Shown: positions 26,103-35,297, counted from the stretch's first letter. The stretch: DNA of 62,822 nt from DATAPE01 sp034667525 (GCA_034667525.1 JAXDJO010000044.1:1-62822); one strand, 5' to 3'. The notes: generated by a model from the letters alone, not told the origin. Numbers and translations: made by a program.

Positions 26103-27599
26103 CTAATACGCGCCCTTGCCGCTGAAGACGGCCCCTAGCGTTTTGAACAAGATGTACAGATCCAAAGAGAGTGACCAGTTCTCGATGTAAAAGGCATCCA
26201 TCCGCACCGCCTCTTCAGCATCGACATCGCTACGCCCGTTGGTCTGCCACCAACCGCTGATGCCCGCACGGATCTGGTGGCGCGCTTCCATCAATTGAGG
26301 ATTAGCGGCTACCTGCTCGGCCGGCAAAGGACGTGGCCCCACGAGGCTCATGTCGCCAATGATGACGTTGATCAGCTGGGGTATCTCGTCGAGACTGAAC
26401 CGTCTGAGGATCCGCCCGACCTTGGTTAGACGCGGGTCCTCCCGCATCTTGAAGAATGCATCTGTCGTGCTCACCTTGAGCTCGGAAGCATTCGCAACCA
26501 TGGTCCGGAATTTGTACATGGTGAAGAGACGACCGTCTTTCGTAACTCTTTTGTGACAGAAGAGCACCGGCCCCTTCGAAGAGACGGCGATGGCTACTGC
26601 CATCACTGAGCAGATCGGAAGCAGCAATACCGCCAAAACGCTCGCAGCCAGAACATCGAAGATCCTCTTCACGAAAGCCTGTGGACCTGCCAGCCGCACC
26701 GGCCGTAACGACAGCGTGAGGAGCGATCCGACAGGCTGCACGGACACGCGTGAGGTCAAGATGTTATTGAGGTTCGCGGTGACTCGTACTGCTACCCCCT
26801 CGAGCCGAGCGGCTTGGACAGCAAGGACCATCTCGGACGATCCGACGGCAGTGGAAGCAACGAAGATGCAGTCGGCGGCATAGTCGCGGACCACGTCGCG
26901 GATGTTCTCGATCGTGCCGATGATCGGTATGCCGTCAGGAGACACGGAGGGACCCGCAACGGTCACGAAGCCGACGGGCGAAAACCCGAGGGCGGGGTTG
27001 CGGAGAAGGTGGGCCAAACGCCCTGCTTCATGGTTCGTTCCCACCACAACCGTCCGGAGGGCCAACCGGCCGCTCGCCCGAAGTCTAGCCAGATGCCAGC
27101 GCCATCCACGACGCGTCAAGAGCTCGGCGATCACGGCGAATCCCCACAGGAGAGCCACCCATTCGCGAGAGAACGGGGTACGCAGCCAGAAACTGGTAGC
27201 GATGATCCCGAGGATCCCGACACTTGCCGCGCCAACGACACGCTGCAACTCGTCGACGGCAGAGATGCGATGGGGCGAATACAACGAGAAGGTTCGGAAG
27301 ATCCCCACCCACAGCAGCGGCGCCGTCAAGCCCAGAGCGATATAGGGGCCGTGGATGGTTGCCTGGAAGCGGATCAGGTAGGCCGCGATAAATGCGGTCA
27401 TCAGTGACAGAGCATCGGAGACGACGAGTCCCGCGGTGACGCGCCGGTATTGCCGGTGCACATCGGCACTGGATCCCGGATCGGAAGGTGGTGCGTCGAG
27501 CTGGATCGCGATGGGGTCTGATTCGACCTCCTGAACGATCCGCAGGCCGTCTACGCCCGGTGCCGCCGAAAAGCCCTGATCGGGGGATTCGATCTTCAT
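26103..27599 (-). CDS. Priming polyprenyl-phosphate phosphoglycosyltransferase (WbaP/CpsE type)
   Basis: A 498-residue membrane enzyme that starts repeat-unit synthesis by moving a sugar-1-phosphate to undecaprenyl phosphate. After a variable 50-residue N-terminus come four or five membrane helices, a Rossmann-like CoA-binding-type domain (RTVVVGTNHEAGRLAHLL), a re-entrant helix (DVLAASVLAVLLLPICSVMA) and the catalytic Bac_transf domain: KRVTKDGRLFTMYKFRTM, DEIPQLINVI, GDMSLVGPRP and AGISGWWQTNGRSD. Its start overlaps the stop of the response regulator by ATGA, and the WecG-type gene follows four bases after its own stop. Confidence 0.93.
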   Translation of the reverse strand: MKIESPDQGFSAAPGVDGLRIVQEVESDPIAIQLDAPPSDPGSSADVHRQYRRVTAGLVVSDALSLMTAFIAAYLIRFQATIHGPYIALGLTAPLLWVGIFRTFSLYSPHRISAVDELQRVVGAASVGILGIIATSFWLRTPFSREWVALLWGFAVIAELLTRRGWRWHLARLRASGRLALRTVVVGTNHEAGRLAHLLRNPALGFSPVGFVTVAGPSVSPDGIPIIGTIENIRDVVRDYAADCIFVASTAVGSSEMVLAVQAARLEGVAVRVTANLNNILTSRVSVQPVGSLLTLSLRPVRLAGPQAFVKRIFDVLAASVLAVLLLPICSVMAVAIAVSSKGPVLFCHKRVTKDGRLFTMYKFRTMVANASELKVSTTDAFFKMREDPRLTKVGRILRRFSLDEIPQLINVIIGDMSLVGPRPLPAEQVAANPQLMEARHQIRAGISGWWQTNGRSDVDAEEAVRMDAFYIENWSLSLDLYILFKTLGAVFSGKGAY

Positions 27600-28285
27600 C
27601 CTCGACGCAGACCGGACGTAAGCACCCCGTTCTCCAACAAGCCGTTCTGCATCGCTATGGCTGCGGCCTCGAGGCGGGAGTGAACATTCAACTTTCCGAG
27701 GATGTTTTGGATATGGGTGCGGGCCGTCTGGGGACTGATTACCAGCGCCCTGGCGATGGCCTCATTGTCGGCGCCTTCCGCCAGCAATGCGAGCACCTCT
27801 TTCTCCCGCTGGGTCAGCCTCAGGATGCGCTCGAATGCGGCGTCCTCCTGCCTGCGCTGACGCATGAGGGAGGTGAGAAGGGGGCCCAGCATGTGACCGG
27901 GCACTACCGTCTCGCCCCTCTGCAGTGCCCGCACAGCACCGAGAAGATCCTGCAAGGGTGACTCTTTGGCAACGAAACCTTCCGCTCCTGCGCGCGCCGC
28001 CCGCAGGACTGCGGAATGGCCATTGCGGTCGACGAGCATGAGCACTCGGCACCCGGGAAGGCGTTCCTTGACGACACTGATCAGGCCCTCTTCGCGATCG
28101 CTTATCTCAACATCCAGGATGAGGAGGTCGGGTTGGTGGGCCGCTACTTGGGTCAGAACCTCGGCCCCCGTGGACGCCTCGCCCACAACGGCTAGCTCGC
28201 TTTCCCCTTCGAGCACCGCCTTCACGGCTTCCCTGAAAAGGGCGTGGTCCTCTGCCAGCACTATTCGAAACTTTGCCTTTTCCAC
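27596..28285 (-). CDS. NarL/FixJ-family response regulator coupled to the priming transferase
   Basis: About 229 residues. The receiver domain has the acidic pair in RIVLAEDHALF, phospho-acceptor Asp in LLILDVEISD, and Lys in GFVAKESP. The LuxR-type helix-turn-helix is LTQREKEVLALLAEGADN and ISPQTARTHIQNILGKLNVHSRLEAAAIA. The DNA-binding domain resembles that of the regulator at 4367. GTG 28285 is preferred because GGGAG lies five bases upstream and the VEKAKFRIVLAED start is conserved. Its last bases overlap the ATG of the priming transferase, so polysaccharide initiation and this regulator share an mRNA. The probable cognate kinase is the next gene upstream. Confidence 0.9.
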   Translation of the reverse strand: MEKAKFRIVLAEDHALFREAVKAVLEGESELAVVGEASTGAEVLTQVAAHQPDLLILDVEISDREEGLISVVKERLPGCRVLMLVDRNGHSAVLRAARAGAEGFVAKESPLQDLLGAVRALQRGETVVPGHMLGPLLTSLMRQRRQEDAAFERILRLTQREKEVLALLAEGADNEAIARALVISPQTARTHIQNILGKLNVHSRLEAAAIAMQNGLLENGVLTSGLRRG

Positions 28286-28402
28286 GCAAACTCCCCAGAT
28301 GGGCCAAAGCAGCACAAGCAGCTGCTGCGTTTAAGTTACGTTCCGGCCCTGCCGATAGCACTGCCTCGGCGTCGTATTCGGACTACCACAAAAGTACGAC
28401 GG

Positions 28403-29395
28403 TCACTCGTGCGCGGGCAGTGTTTCCTCAAGACATCCAGGAAATCGAACCCTGAAGGAAGAGCCGCCCCCGGCGCGATCCTCTACCCAGGCCCGGCCCC
28501 CCAGTAACCTGGCGAACCTCTCGACCAGGGCAAGCCCCACCCCGGTCCCTGTCACAGATGATGACGCTCCGACACGTACGAAGGGATCGAAGATCGCTTC
28601 CTTGGAACCCTCCTCTATGCCCGGCCCATCGTCATCGACGCGCAGGATGAGATCGACCGAATCAGCCGCCTCAAATCCGAACCACACGCGGCCATTAGGG
28701 GCCGTGTAGCGGAAGGCGTTGTCCAACAGATTCACCACTATCCGCTCCAGCACAGCCCGATCGATCCTCGCCACGAGCCCCGAGGACTGAAGCTGTACCG
28801 CCCGCTGCCTGCGCGCTTCCAACTGGCGGAGGGCCTCCCCGGCGAGCGCGTCGAGGTCGACTACGTCGTCCATCGTGCCGAGGTGCCCTCCCCGCAGCCG
28901 ATCGAGGTCGAGCAGATCCGTCAGGAGGGCCTTCATCTGATAGGCGCTCTTCAAGATGCGCTCCAGCAGCTCGTTGATCTCCTCTGGAGCAAGATGAGCG
29001 TCTTCTCGCACCAAGGTCTGGGCCAGACCGATAACTGCTGCCAGCGGGCTGCGAAGGTCGTGTGAAACGGACTGAAGAAAGGTGTCCTTGACGGTGTGCA
29101 ACATCTTCAGCCGTAGCTCGCTCTGTCGTAACACCTCTCGTCCCCGCCTGCTCTCGCTGATGTCGCGGAGGATCCATCTCAATCCTGCAGCGGTAGCGGA
29201 CGGACCGCCGCTACCCACACGGAACGCGACCGTGATCGGCTCGGCTTCATCGATGGTGACCGCGTCCTCCCACTCTTGGATCGACGGGGTGCGCGCCAGC
29301 CTGGATATGTGCCCGAGTACCCGCTCCTTGGCGTCGTCGGTGGGGACGAACTGCAGGATAGAGCTACCGAGGAGGTCGCTCACAGGAACGCACAA
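28403..29395 (-). CDS. PAS-domain sensor histidine kinase, start uncertain
   Basis: A cytoplasmic kinase. HisKA carries the phospho-His in QSVSHDLRSPLAAVIG, and HATPase has N-box NLLDNAFRYTAP, G1 VDDDGPGI, F-box IFDPFVRVG and G2 TGTGVGLALVERF. The span given begins at TTG 29395, the first ordinary start codon. Clear PAS-like sequence continues upstream in the same frame (REFFELAPDAYLVTDLTGR, then QAANLAAAQLL). That frame stays open to about 29597 without ATG, GTG or TTG. The true N-terminus therefore lies further out and either uses a rare start codon or was damaged. The response regulator follows 117 bp downstream. Confidence 0.83.
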   Translation of the reverse strand: MCVPVSDLLGSSILQFVPTDDAKERVLGHISRLARTPSIQEWEDAVTIDEAEPITVAFRVGSGGPSATAAGLRWILRDISESRRGREVLRQSELRLKMLHTVKDTFLQSVSHDLRSPLAAVIGLAQTLVREDAHLAPEEINELLERILKSAYQMKALLTDLLDLDRLRGGHLGTMDDVVDLDALAGEALRQLEARRQRAVQLQSSGLVARIDRAVLERIVVNLLDNAFRYTAPNGRVWFGFEAADSVDLILRVDDDGPGIEEGSKEAIFDPFVRVGASSSVTGTGVGLALVERFARLLGGRAWVEDRAGGGSSFRVRFPGCLEETLPAHE

Positions 29396-29532
29396 CAGCT
29401 GCGCAGCCGCGAGATTGGCTGCCTGGATCCTCCCCGTGAGATCGGTGACGAGATACGCGTCAGGCGCTAGTTCGAAGAACTCCCGATAGCGCTCAGAGTC
29501 CTGCCTGCTCTCTAGCTCCGCTGCCTTCTCCT

Positions 29533-29576
29533 CTCTTAGCTGGATTCCATTTGCTACTCTTAGCTGGATTCCATTT
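29533..29576. repeat. Tandem 20-bp direct repeat at the kinase N-terminus
   Basis: CTCTTAGCTGGATTCCATTT occurs at 29533-29552 and again at 29557-29576, a 24-base period. In the kinase frame it encodes NGIQLR twice; in another minus-strand frame each copy contains an ATG that meets a stop after four codons. Because the period is a multiple of three, copy-number changes would not shift the frame. Confidence 0.9.
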
Positions 29577-29687
29577 CCTACCCAGAACTCAAACCTTTCT
29601 GCTCAGCCGGCTGGTGCCGGCGACCCAGAGGCGCTTTCACAATAAGCTGACCACATCGAGAACAATGCTGGCCCCCAGCCCACCGTC

Positions 29688-30029
29688 GTGGTCGTAGATG
29701 ACGACGAGAACTTCCGCTTCGTTCTCAAGATGATGCTTGAGCTGGAAGGGGTCCAGGTCGTCGGCGAAGCCGCTGATGGCTACGAGGCGGTTGAAGTAAC
29801 GGAGCGGGAGCAGCCGGCTGTCGTCATCATCGACACGATGCTGCCGGGCCGCGACGGGGAAGAAGCGGCAAGGTTGATCCGTCAGCGCGCTCCGGTGGCC
29901 AAGATCGTCGCCTCGTCGGGCTCGCTCCGTGAGTGCCCTCCCTGGGCGGACGCATTCGCCGATAAAACCGACGCCTCGAAGATCCCCCAGCTCGTGAAGA
30001 AGCTGGCCGCAGGACCAAGTGGCTCCTAG
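29688..30029 (+). CDS. Stand-alone receiver-domain protein (CheY-like)
   Basis: A 113-residue single receiver domain without an output domain. It has an acidic cluster VVDDDENF, the phospho-acceptor Asp in VVIIDTMLPGRDG, a Ser in IVASSGS and the Lys in FADKTDASK. It may act as a phosphate sink or relay for the kinase encoded divergently next to it. GTG 29688 is the first usable start codon, but it falls inside the usual first strand (TVVVVDDD), and the frame is open to 29646. The start is therefore slightly uncertain. It is transcribed away from the kinase, with about 90 bp between the open frames. Confidence 0.8.
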   Translation: MVVDDDENFRFVLKMMLELEGVQVVGEAADGYEAVEVTEREQPAVVIIDTMLPGRDGEEAARLIRQRAPVAKIVASSGSLRECPPWADAFADKTDASKIPQLVKKLAAGPSGS

Positions 30030-30105
30030 GCCGACGGACGCGTCTCGTTCCCCTCTGCACGAGCGATGCGTGGTCCGGCTCCGACGGATCCGCTCTGGCC
30101 AGGGG

Positions 30106-30178
30106 CTCCGGGGGCGGGACTCGAACCCGCAACCTACCGGTTAACAGCCGGTTGCTCTGCCAGTTGAGCTACCCCGGA
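30106..30178 (-). tRNA. tRNA-Asn (GUU)
   Basis: The complement folds into a cloverleaf. Acceptor TCCGGGG pairs with CCCCGGA, the D-arm has TAGCTCAACTGGCAGAGC, the anticodon loop is CTGTTAA (GTT, Asn) and the T-arm contains GGTTCGAGTCC. The discriminator is G and CCA is not encoded. Confidence 0.95.
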
Positions 30179-30274
30179 ATCGAAAAGGACATACTAAGTG
30201 GGTCCGGATTGGCACCGCAGTGAAGTCGGCATACGATGCCACTTTCTGACGCGTAAATCTTGGAAGGGGCAGGC

Positions 30275-30562
30275 ATGAGGGGTCGCATGGGATTCTTTAT
30301 TGGAATGGGAGCCGGCTACGTCCTGGGGACGAAGGCGGGCCGGGAGAGATACGTTCAGCTGCAGCGTCTTTACGACAATCTGACCTCTTCGCCGGCCTTT
30401 CGGCGCGCCAAGGCCAAGGCCAAGGAAGCGGCTGGAAGCGGCCTCGGCACGGCTAAGGAAGCCGCCGGTGGAGGGGTTTCCAAAGTTGCCAGTGCGGTTC
30501 GCAGTCGGGGCGACGACCGCTCTGGGGGCCTCTCGGTGGCCCCGCCCCCCTCCCAGCCCTAG
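30275..30562 (+). CDS. Small YtxH-like actinobacterial protein
   Basis: A 95-residue protein beginning MRGRMGFFIGMGAGYVLGTKAGRERY, a conserved glycine-rich hydrophobic start followed by a basic, Ala/Lys-rich region (RRAKAKAKEAAGSGLGTAKEA) and a polar tail. This resembles YtxH-domain proteins common in actinobacteria, thought to be membrane-associated; function unknown. ATG 30275 follows GGAAGGGG at good spacing and is preferred over TTG 30260. It converges on rpoD with a 40-bp gap. Confidence 0.75.
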   Translation: MRGRMGFFIGMGAGYVLGTKAGRERYVQLQRLYDNLTSSPAFRRAKAKAKEAAGSGLGTAKEAAGGGVSKVASAVRSRGDDRSGGLSVAPPPSQP

Positions 30563-30602
30563 GGGCTCCAAGAGAGCGGCGAGATTGCCGCCGGGGCGAG
30601 CC

Positions 30603-31853
30603 CTACTCGAGGTAATCGCGCAGCTTCTGGCTGCGTGAGGGGTGCCTCAGCTTCGACAGCGTCTTCGATTCGATCTGGCGGATGCGCTCCCGGGTCACGC
30701 CGAATTTCTTACCGACCTCCTCGAGGGTCCTCGGTTGCCCGTCGACGAGACCGAACCGCAGCCTGATGACTTCCTTCTCGCGGCCCGTAAGGGTGTGGAG
30801 GACGGACTCCAACTGCTCTTGGAGAAGCTTGAACGAGGCCCGTTCGAGGGGCACGACCGCCTCGTCGTCCGGGATGAAGTCACCCAGATGCGAGTCTTCC
30901 TCCTCCCCTATCGGCGTCTCCAACGACACCGGTTCCTGCGAGATCTTTTGGATCTCTCGTACCTTCTCCGCTGAAAGCTCCATCTGAAGGCCGATCTCGT
31001 CAGCAGTGGGCTCCCGTCCGTAATCCTGGAGGAGTTGACGCTGGATGCGCACGAGCTTGTTGATCGTCTCAACCATGTGCACCGGGATCCGGATCGTTCG
31101 CGCTTGATCTGCGATGGCGCGAGTGATGGCTTGTCTGATCCACCAGGTGGCATAGGTCGAGAACTTGTAGCCCTTGCGGTAATCGAATTTCTCGACCGCC
31201 CGGATCAGGCCAAGGTTCCCTTCCTGTATCAGGTCGAGGAACGCCATCCCTCGGCCGACGTAGCGCTTGGCGATGGAAACGACCAACCTGAGGTTGGCCT
31301 CGACGAGATGACGTTTCGCCATCGCTCCATCTCGTTCCAACCACTCGGTCTCGATCAGCTTCTCCGGAGGCAGTTTGGTTCGATCCTTCTGAAGCTTTTC
31401 GGTGGCAAAGACTCCCGCCTCGATGCGCTTAGCCAGCCACACCTCTTCTTGCGCCGTCAACAACGCAACGCGTCCGATCTCCTTCAGGTACATGCGCACA
31501 GGATCATTGGTTGGCGCCTTCAGCGCCATCTCGACCTCTTTGCGGGCGCGAACGCGATCTTCATCGGGATCGGGGGCCTCTTGCTTCTCCTCCTTTGCCT
31601 CCTCCTCCTCAGCGATTATCGCTTCGTCTTCGGAGACGTCCACCCCTAGGTCCATCAGTCGCTGATAAACGGCATCAGTGTCGTCGGGGTTGAGGTCGAG
31701 CACCGAAAGCTTCTCCGCCAAATCGGCAGCGGTTACCGAGCCTTCCGCTTTCGCAGTTCGGATGATCTTTTCGACCTCGGCTTGGGTCGCGCTGACTGCA
31801 GTCACGGTGCCCAATGCAGCACCTTCTCCGTTCGATCCTGCCGGGTCTGCCAT
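30603..31853 (-). CDS. rpoD: RNA polymerase primary sigma factor
   Basis: A 416-residue group 1 sigma factor. A reduced N-terminal region 1.1 is followed by an acidic linker (EEEEAKEEKQEAPDPDEDR). Region 1.2 has DPVRMYLKEIGRVALLT. Region 2 has HLVEANLRLVVSIAKRYVGRG, then FLDLIQEGNLGLIRAVEKFD and YKFSTYATWWIRQAITRA. Region 3 starts RTIRIPVHMVETINKL. Region 4 has LTGREKEVIRLRFG and TLEEVGKKFGVTRERIRQIE. It directs RNA polymerase to housekeeping promoters. The ATG overlaps the last base of the dnaG stop (TGATG), recalling the classical dnaG-rpoD macromolecular synthesis arrangement. Confidence 0.97.
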   Translation of the reverse strand: MADPAGSNGEGAALGTVTAVSATQAEVEKIIRTAKAEGSVTAADLAEKLSVLDLNPDDTDAVYQRLMDLGVDVSEDEAIIAEEEEAKEEKQEAPDPDEDRVRARKEVEMALKAPTNDPVRMYLKEIGRVALLTAQEEVWLAKRIEAGVFATEKLQKDRTKLPPEKLIETEWLERDGAMAKRHLVEANLRLVVSIAKRYVGRGMAFLDLIQEGNLGLIRAVEKFDYRKGYKFSTYATWWIRQAITRAIADQARTIRIPVHMVETINKLVRIQRQLLQDYGREPTADEIGLQMELSAEKVREIQKISQEPVSLETPIGEEEDSHLGDFIPDDEAVVPLERASFKLLQEQLESVLHTLTGREKEVIRLRFGLVDGQPRTLEEVGKKFGVTRERIRQIESKTLSKLRHPSRSQKLRDYLE

Positions 31854-33661
31854 CAACCGCCACCGTCTATCTGTCGGAGCAGATCCCTGCGCCTCGCTTC
31901 CAGCGCGACCAGCCTGGTGAAAAGCTCATCGTGGCGTTCGGGTTCGTCCAGGGGGTTGATGTCTTGCAGGGTGTTACGCCGTTGCTTGATCTCACGTTCG
32001 AGACGAAAGATCTGTAGCCGCACGAAGACCTCGTCCGCTCGGTTAGGCCATTCCTCCTCCGTAGTGGGGGCCTCGCTCATGGCGAGCTCGGCAAAGAGCT
32101 CGCGAGCATCCGGGCTGAGACGCTCCGATACGTCGGACGCCAGAGTGCCACCGCCCGCCGCTACACGTTGGGCCTCCCTGAACAGCTCGCGCCGCGGGGG
32201 AGCCGTGAAATCCGTCTCCGACACCTGCGCCGCCCATGGCGCGATGGCCGGTGTTCGCGTCAGCAACAGTTGCAACGCCTCCCGTTCGACCTTGACATGT
32301 CCGGGGAAACGTCTGTCTCGCTCATGTCGTTCGTTCATTCCCCCCGTTGCTCCGGAGCTACGCGGCGAATGCTCGTTGAGAGCTCTTTGCACCGCCTCGG
32401 GTTCAACTCCGGTTCTCTGTGCGGCGATGAAGACGTATTGCCCACGTGCTATCGGATCAGGGTGCCACCCTAGCACTTCGACTACCTCCCTCACCGCCCG
32501 AGCACGCGCTTCTGGAGTGTCCAACGGCAGCTTAGCCAAGGTCTGATCGAGCTTGAATTCAAGGATGGGCTGAGCATCGTCGATGACCTTTCTGATCATG
32601 TCGGGACCGTGCTCGCGTACAACTTCTGCAGGGTCTTGGTCTGAGGGTAACGGTGCTACGAGAACCTCGAGACCGATGCGATGGTGCATCCCGAATCCTC
32701 TCTCGGTGGCTCCCTTCCCCGCTTCGTCTGCGTCGAACATCAGCACGGCGCGTTCGGCAAATCGCTTCAAGAGCTCGAAGTGACTCTCCCCCAACGCAAC
32801 ACCATTAGTTGCAACTGCTTCCTCGATGCCTGCTTCGTGAAGCGCGATCACATCCGTGTAGCCCTCGACTACAACCGCGGTATTTGTGCGAGCGATCGTT
32901 CTCTTCGCACGGTTCAAGCCATACATCACCCGTGACTTCGTGAACACCGGCGTCTCGGCAGAGTTGAGATACTTGGGTTGTTGATCCCCCAATGCTCTCG
33001 CGCCGAAGCCCACGACATCGTCGTTGAGATTCCAGGTGGGAAAGGTGATCCTCTCCCGAAAGGTGTCATAGAGACGCCCGTCACGCTCGCTCTTTCTAAC
33101 GAGGTCGGCTTGAAGGAGTTCGGCGTCGGAGAACCCCTCCTGCAGGAGGTGCTGGCACAGAACGTCTCGTCCTGGCGCGTAACCAAGCTTCCACCGCTCG
33201 GCGACCTCGCGCCCGAGCCCCCGGCCCTCGAGGTAGCGGCGGGCCGGCAGGGCAGCATCGGCCTCGAACAAGCTCCGATGGAAGAACTCGGCAGCAGCGT
33301 TGTTGGCCGCGATCAGACGAGCTTTGAGGCCACGTCGCTCGTTGTCGCCTGCACGGCCCTCCTCATGATGGATCTCGTAACCGGTTTTGCGAGCGAGCCA
33401 CTCCACCGCATCGGGGAAGGACAACGCCTCAACCTTTTGAATGAATTGATAGATGTTGCCGCTCTCCCCGCATCCAAAGCAGTGATAGAGACCACGGCCA
33501 CCGTCAACGGTAAAAGACGGAGTCTTTTCAGAGTGGAACGGACAAAGACCTTTGAAGGTCTGTCCGCCCGCCTTCTTCAGATGCGTGTACCCGGAGATGA
33601 CATCGACGATGTTGGCGCGCTCGCGCAGCCCATCGATGTCCTCTTCTTTGATCTTCGCCAC
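31853..33661 (-). CDS. dnaG: DNA primase
   Basis: A 602-residue primase that makes RNA primers at the replication fork. The N-terminal zinc domain has CPFHSEKTPSFTV and YHCFGCGESGN (Cys-His-Cys-Cys). The catalytic core includes VVGFGARALGDQQPKYLNSAET, and the Toprim motifs are VVEGYTDVIALHEAG and VLMFDADEAG. The C-terminal 150 residues are the helicase-binding region. The start codon is GTG. It sits between dgt (48-bp gap) and rpoD, with which it is overlapped. Confidence 0.97.
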   Translation of the reverse strand: MAKIKEEDIDGLRERANIVDVISGYTHLKKAGGQTFKGLCPFHSEKTPSFTVDGGRGLYHCFGCGESGNIYQFIQKVEALSFPDAVEWLARKTGYEIHHEEGRAGDNERRGLKARLIAANNAAAEFFHRSLFEADAALPARRYLEGRGLGREVAERWKLGYAPGRDVLCQHLLQEGFSDAELLQADLVRKSERDGRLYDTFRERITFPTWNLNDDVVGFGARALGDQQPKYLNSAETPVFTKSRVMYGLNRAKRTIARTNTAVVVEGYTDVIALHEAGIEEAVATNGVALGESHFELLKRFAERAVLMFDADEAGKGATERGFGMHHRIGLEVLVAPLPSDQDPAEVVREHGPDMIRKVIDDAQPILEFKLDQTLAKLPLDTPEARARAVREVVEVLGWHPDPIARGQYVFIAAQRTGVEPEAVQRALNEHSPRSSGATGGMNERHERDRRFPGHVKVEREALQLLLTRTPAIAPWAAQVSETDFTAPPRRELFREAQRVAAGGGTLASDVSERLSPDARELFAELAMSEAPTTEEEWPNRADEVFVRLQIFRLEREIKQRRNTLQDINPLDEPERHDELFTRLVALEARRRDLLRQIDGGG

Positions 33662-33709
33662 TACCGCCTCTTGTTCATGCGCGCCAATAGACCTCGTGGG
33701 GAAGTCGCG

Positions 33710-34723
33710 TCATCCTAGACCCGCCGTGAGATCCGGTGGTGGCATCCCAACTACCGACTCGAAGGCTTTGATGGCGAAGCGGTCAGTCATTCCAGCAACG
33801 TAATCGACAGCGGACTCGTCGGCCCCCGTCCCCAGTCCGCCGGGATCATGAGGGATGCCCGTCTTCGAGAAGTGGTTCAGCAGCTTGCCAACTACCCGAT
33901 GAACGGCATCGCGAGTGCTGGCGGCCACCAAACCGAGGTAAACGCGTTCGAAGAGAAAGTCTCTCGTTTCGCCCATCGCATTCATCACGTCGTCGCTCAT
34001 CCGGATGGAGTCGGTTCCATCAGAAGCTTCGACTATGTCATTCACCATGGTGCCAATCCGGCGTGCCTTACCGGTTCCAAGGGTGTCGCGCGTGACTTGG
34101 GGAAGATCGTGCTCAGCAAGGATCCCAGCCCGGATGGCATCCTCGATGTCGTGGTTGATGTAGGCGATACGGTCGGCATACCTGGCGATCTGGCCCTCGA
34201 GGGTTGCCGGCATCGCCATCGACCAGGTGTGGTTCGCGATCCCGTCGCGCACCTCTCTGGTGAGGTTCATCGGTTCGAGCACTTCGACGATGCGCACCGA
34301 CTGGAGGTTGTGACGAAATCCTGGCTGAAACTCGGCGACCATCTCCTCTCCGAGATGACCAAAGGGGGTATGGCCCAGGTCGTGGCCCAGACATACGGCT
34401 TCGACGAGGTCTTCGTTGAGGCGAAGGGCGCGAGCGATCGTCCGGGCCACCTGCGTGACCTCGAGGGTGTGTGTCAGGCGGACCCGGTAGTGGTCCCCTT
34501 CGGGGGCCAGGAAGACTTGAGTCTTATGAGCCAACCGGCGGAAGGGCTTGGAATGGATGATTCGATCACGGTCTTGCTGGAAGCAGGTGCGGATCGGATC
34601 GTCTGGCTCCGGCACCTCGCGACCCTCCGACCGGTCCGCGAGTTGGGCCCGTTTCGAAAGTGTTTGGCGTTCTATCTCTTCGGTTCGCTGCCGGTAACCT
34701 TCGTGCACGCCCGGGACGCTCAA
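33710..34723 (-). CDS. dgt: Deoxyguanosinetriphosphate triphosphohydrolase-like protein
   Basis: A 337-residue HD-domain dNTPase that would release triphosphate from dNTPs. Motifs are DRDRIIHSKPFRRLAHKTQV, RVRLTHTLEV, the metal-binding LGHDLGHTPFGHLGE, and YADRIAYINHDIEDA. The dgt-dnaG order is standard in actinobacteria. The TTG start at 34723 is the outermost candidate; GTG 34711 is an alternative. No ribosome-binding site is convincing, so the N-terminus may be off by a few residues. Confidence 0.93.
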   Translation of the reverse strand: MSVPGVHEGYRQRTEEIERQTLSKRAQLADRSEGREVPEPDDPIRTCFQQDRDRIIHSKPFRRLAHKTQVFLAPEGDHYRVRLTHTLEVTQVARTIARALRLNEDLVEAVCLGHDLGHTPFGHLGEEMVAEFQPGFRHNLQSVRIVEVLEPMNLTREVRDGIANHTWSMAMPATLEGQIARYADRIAYINHDIEDAIRAGILAEHDLPQVTRDTLGTGKARRIGTMVNDIVEASDGTDSIRMSDDVMNAMGETRDFLFERVYLGLVAASTRDAVHRVVGKLLNHFSKTGIPHDPGGLGTGADESAVDYVAGMTDRFAIKAFESVVGMPPPDLTAGLG

Positions 34724-34856
34724 CCGGCCCGGAACGCGGGCAGGCGGGCAGAGAAATAGTGCGACCGGTAGTGGCAGATACCCATCCGGTCAATGGTAAT
34801 GCTGGCCGTACGTGGTGGGGTGGCGCATGCCACACCCGTTGGAAGGAGGGGGTGTG

Positions 34857-35249
34857 ATGGAGCTTACGGATGTGCGGCTGTTGGCCAAAGACTTCCGCAG
34901 TTGCCTGAACTTCTACCGGGATGTGCTCGGTCTCGAAGTGGGCCAGGAGGTGCCGGAAGAGGTCTACGCGGAGCTAAAGGCAGGTGGTGTTCGTATCTCT
35001 ATCTACAGGCACGAGCTCATGGCAGAAGTGGTGCCGGGGCTGGGAAAGACCTCGTCCGATGGGCGACAGGACGGCTACCTGCTCAACATGCGGGTCGATG
35101 ACATTGATAGCTGCCACGAGCAATTGACATCTCACGGCGTCAAGTTCGAGACCGAACCTCATGACCAGGACGCGTGGGGAATACGAGTCGCCCACCTCCG
35201 CGACCCGGAGGGCAATCTCATCGAGATCTACTCCCCGATCGAGCGCTAA
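34857..35249 (+). CDS. VOC (glyoxalase/bleomycin resistance fold) protein
   Basis: A 130-residue single-domain vicinal-oxygen-chelate protein. The pattern is RLLAKDFRSCLNFYRDVLGL at the start of the first beta-alpha-beta-beta-beta module and VDDIDSCHEQL plus HLRDPEGNLIEIYSPI at the end of the second, the usual metal-site positions. Substrate unknown; these range from methylglyoxal adducts to antibiotics. ATG 34857 follows GGAAGGAGG and is clearly better than the in-frame ATG at 34812. The gene stands alone on the plus strand and converges on ppdK. Confidence 0.88.
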   Translation: MELTDVRLLAKDFRSCLNFYRDVLGLEVGQEVPEEVYAELKAGGVRISIYRHELMAEVVPGLGKTSSDGRQDGYLLNMRVDDIDSCHEQLTSHGVKFETEPHDQDAWGIRVAHLRDPEGNLIEIYSPIER

Positions 35250-35297
35250 CTCGCGGGGTATTGCTAGACGGGCGCAGGCGGTCTTTAGTGGTCGGTC

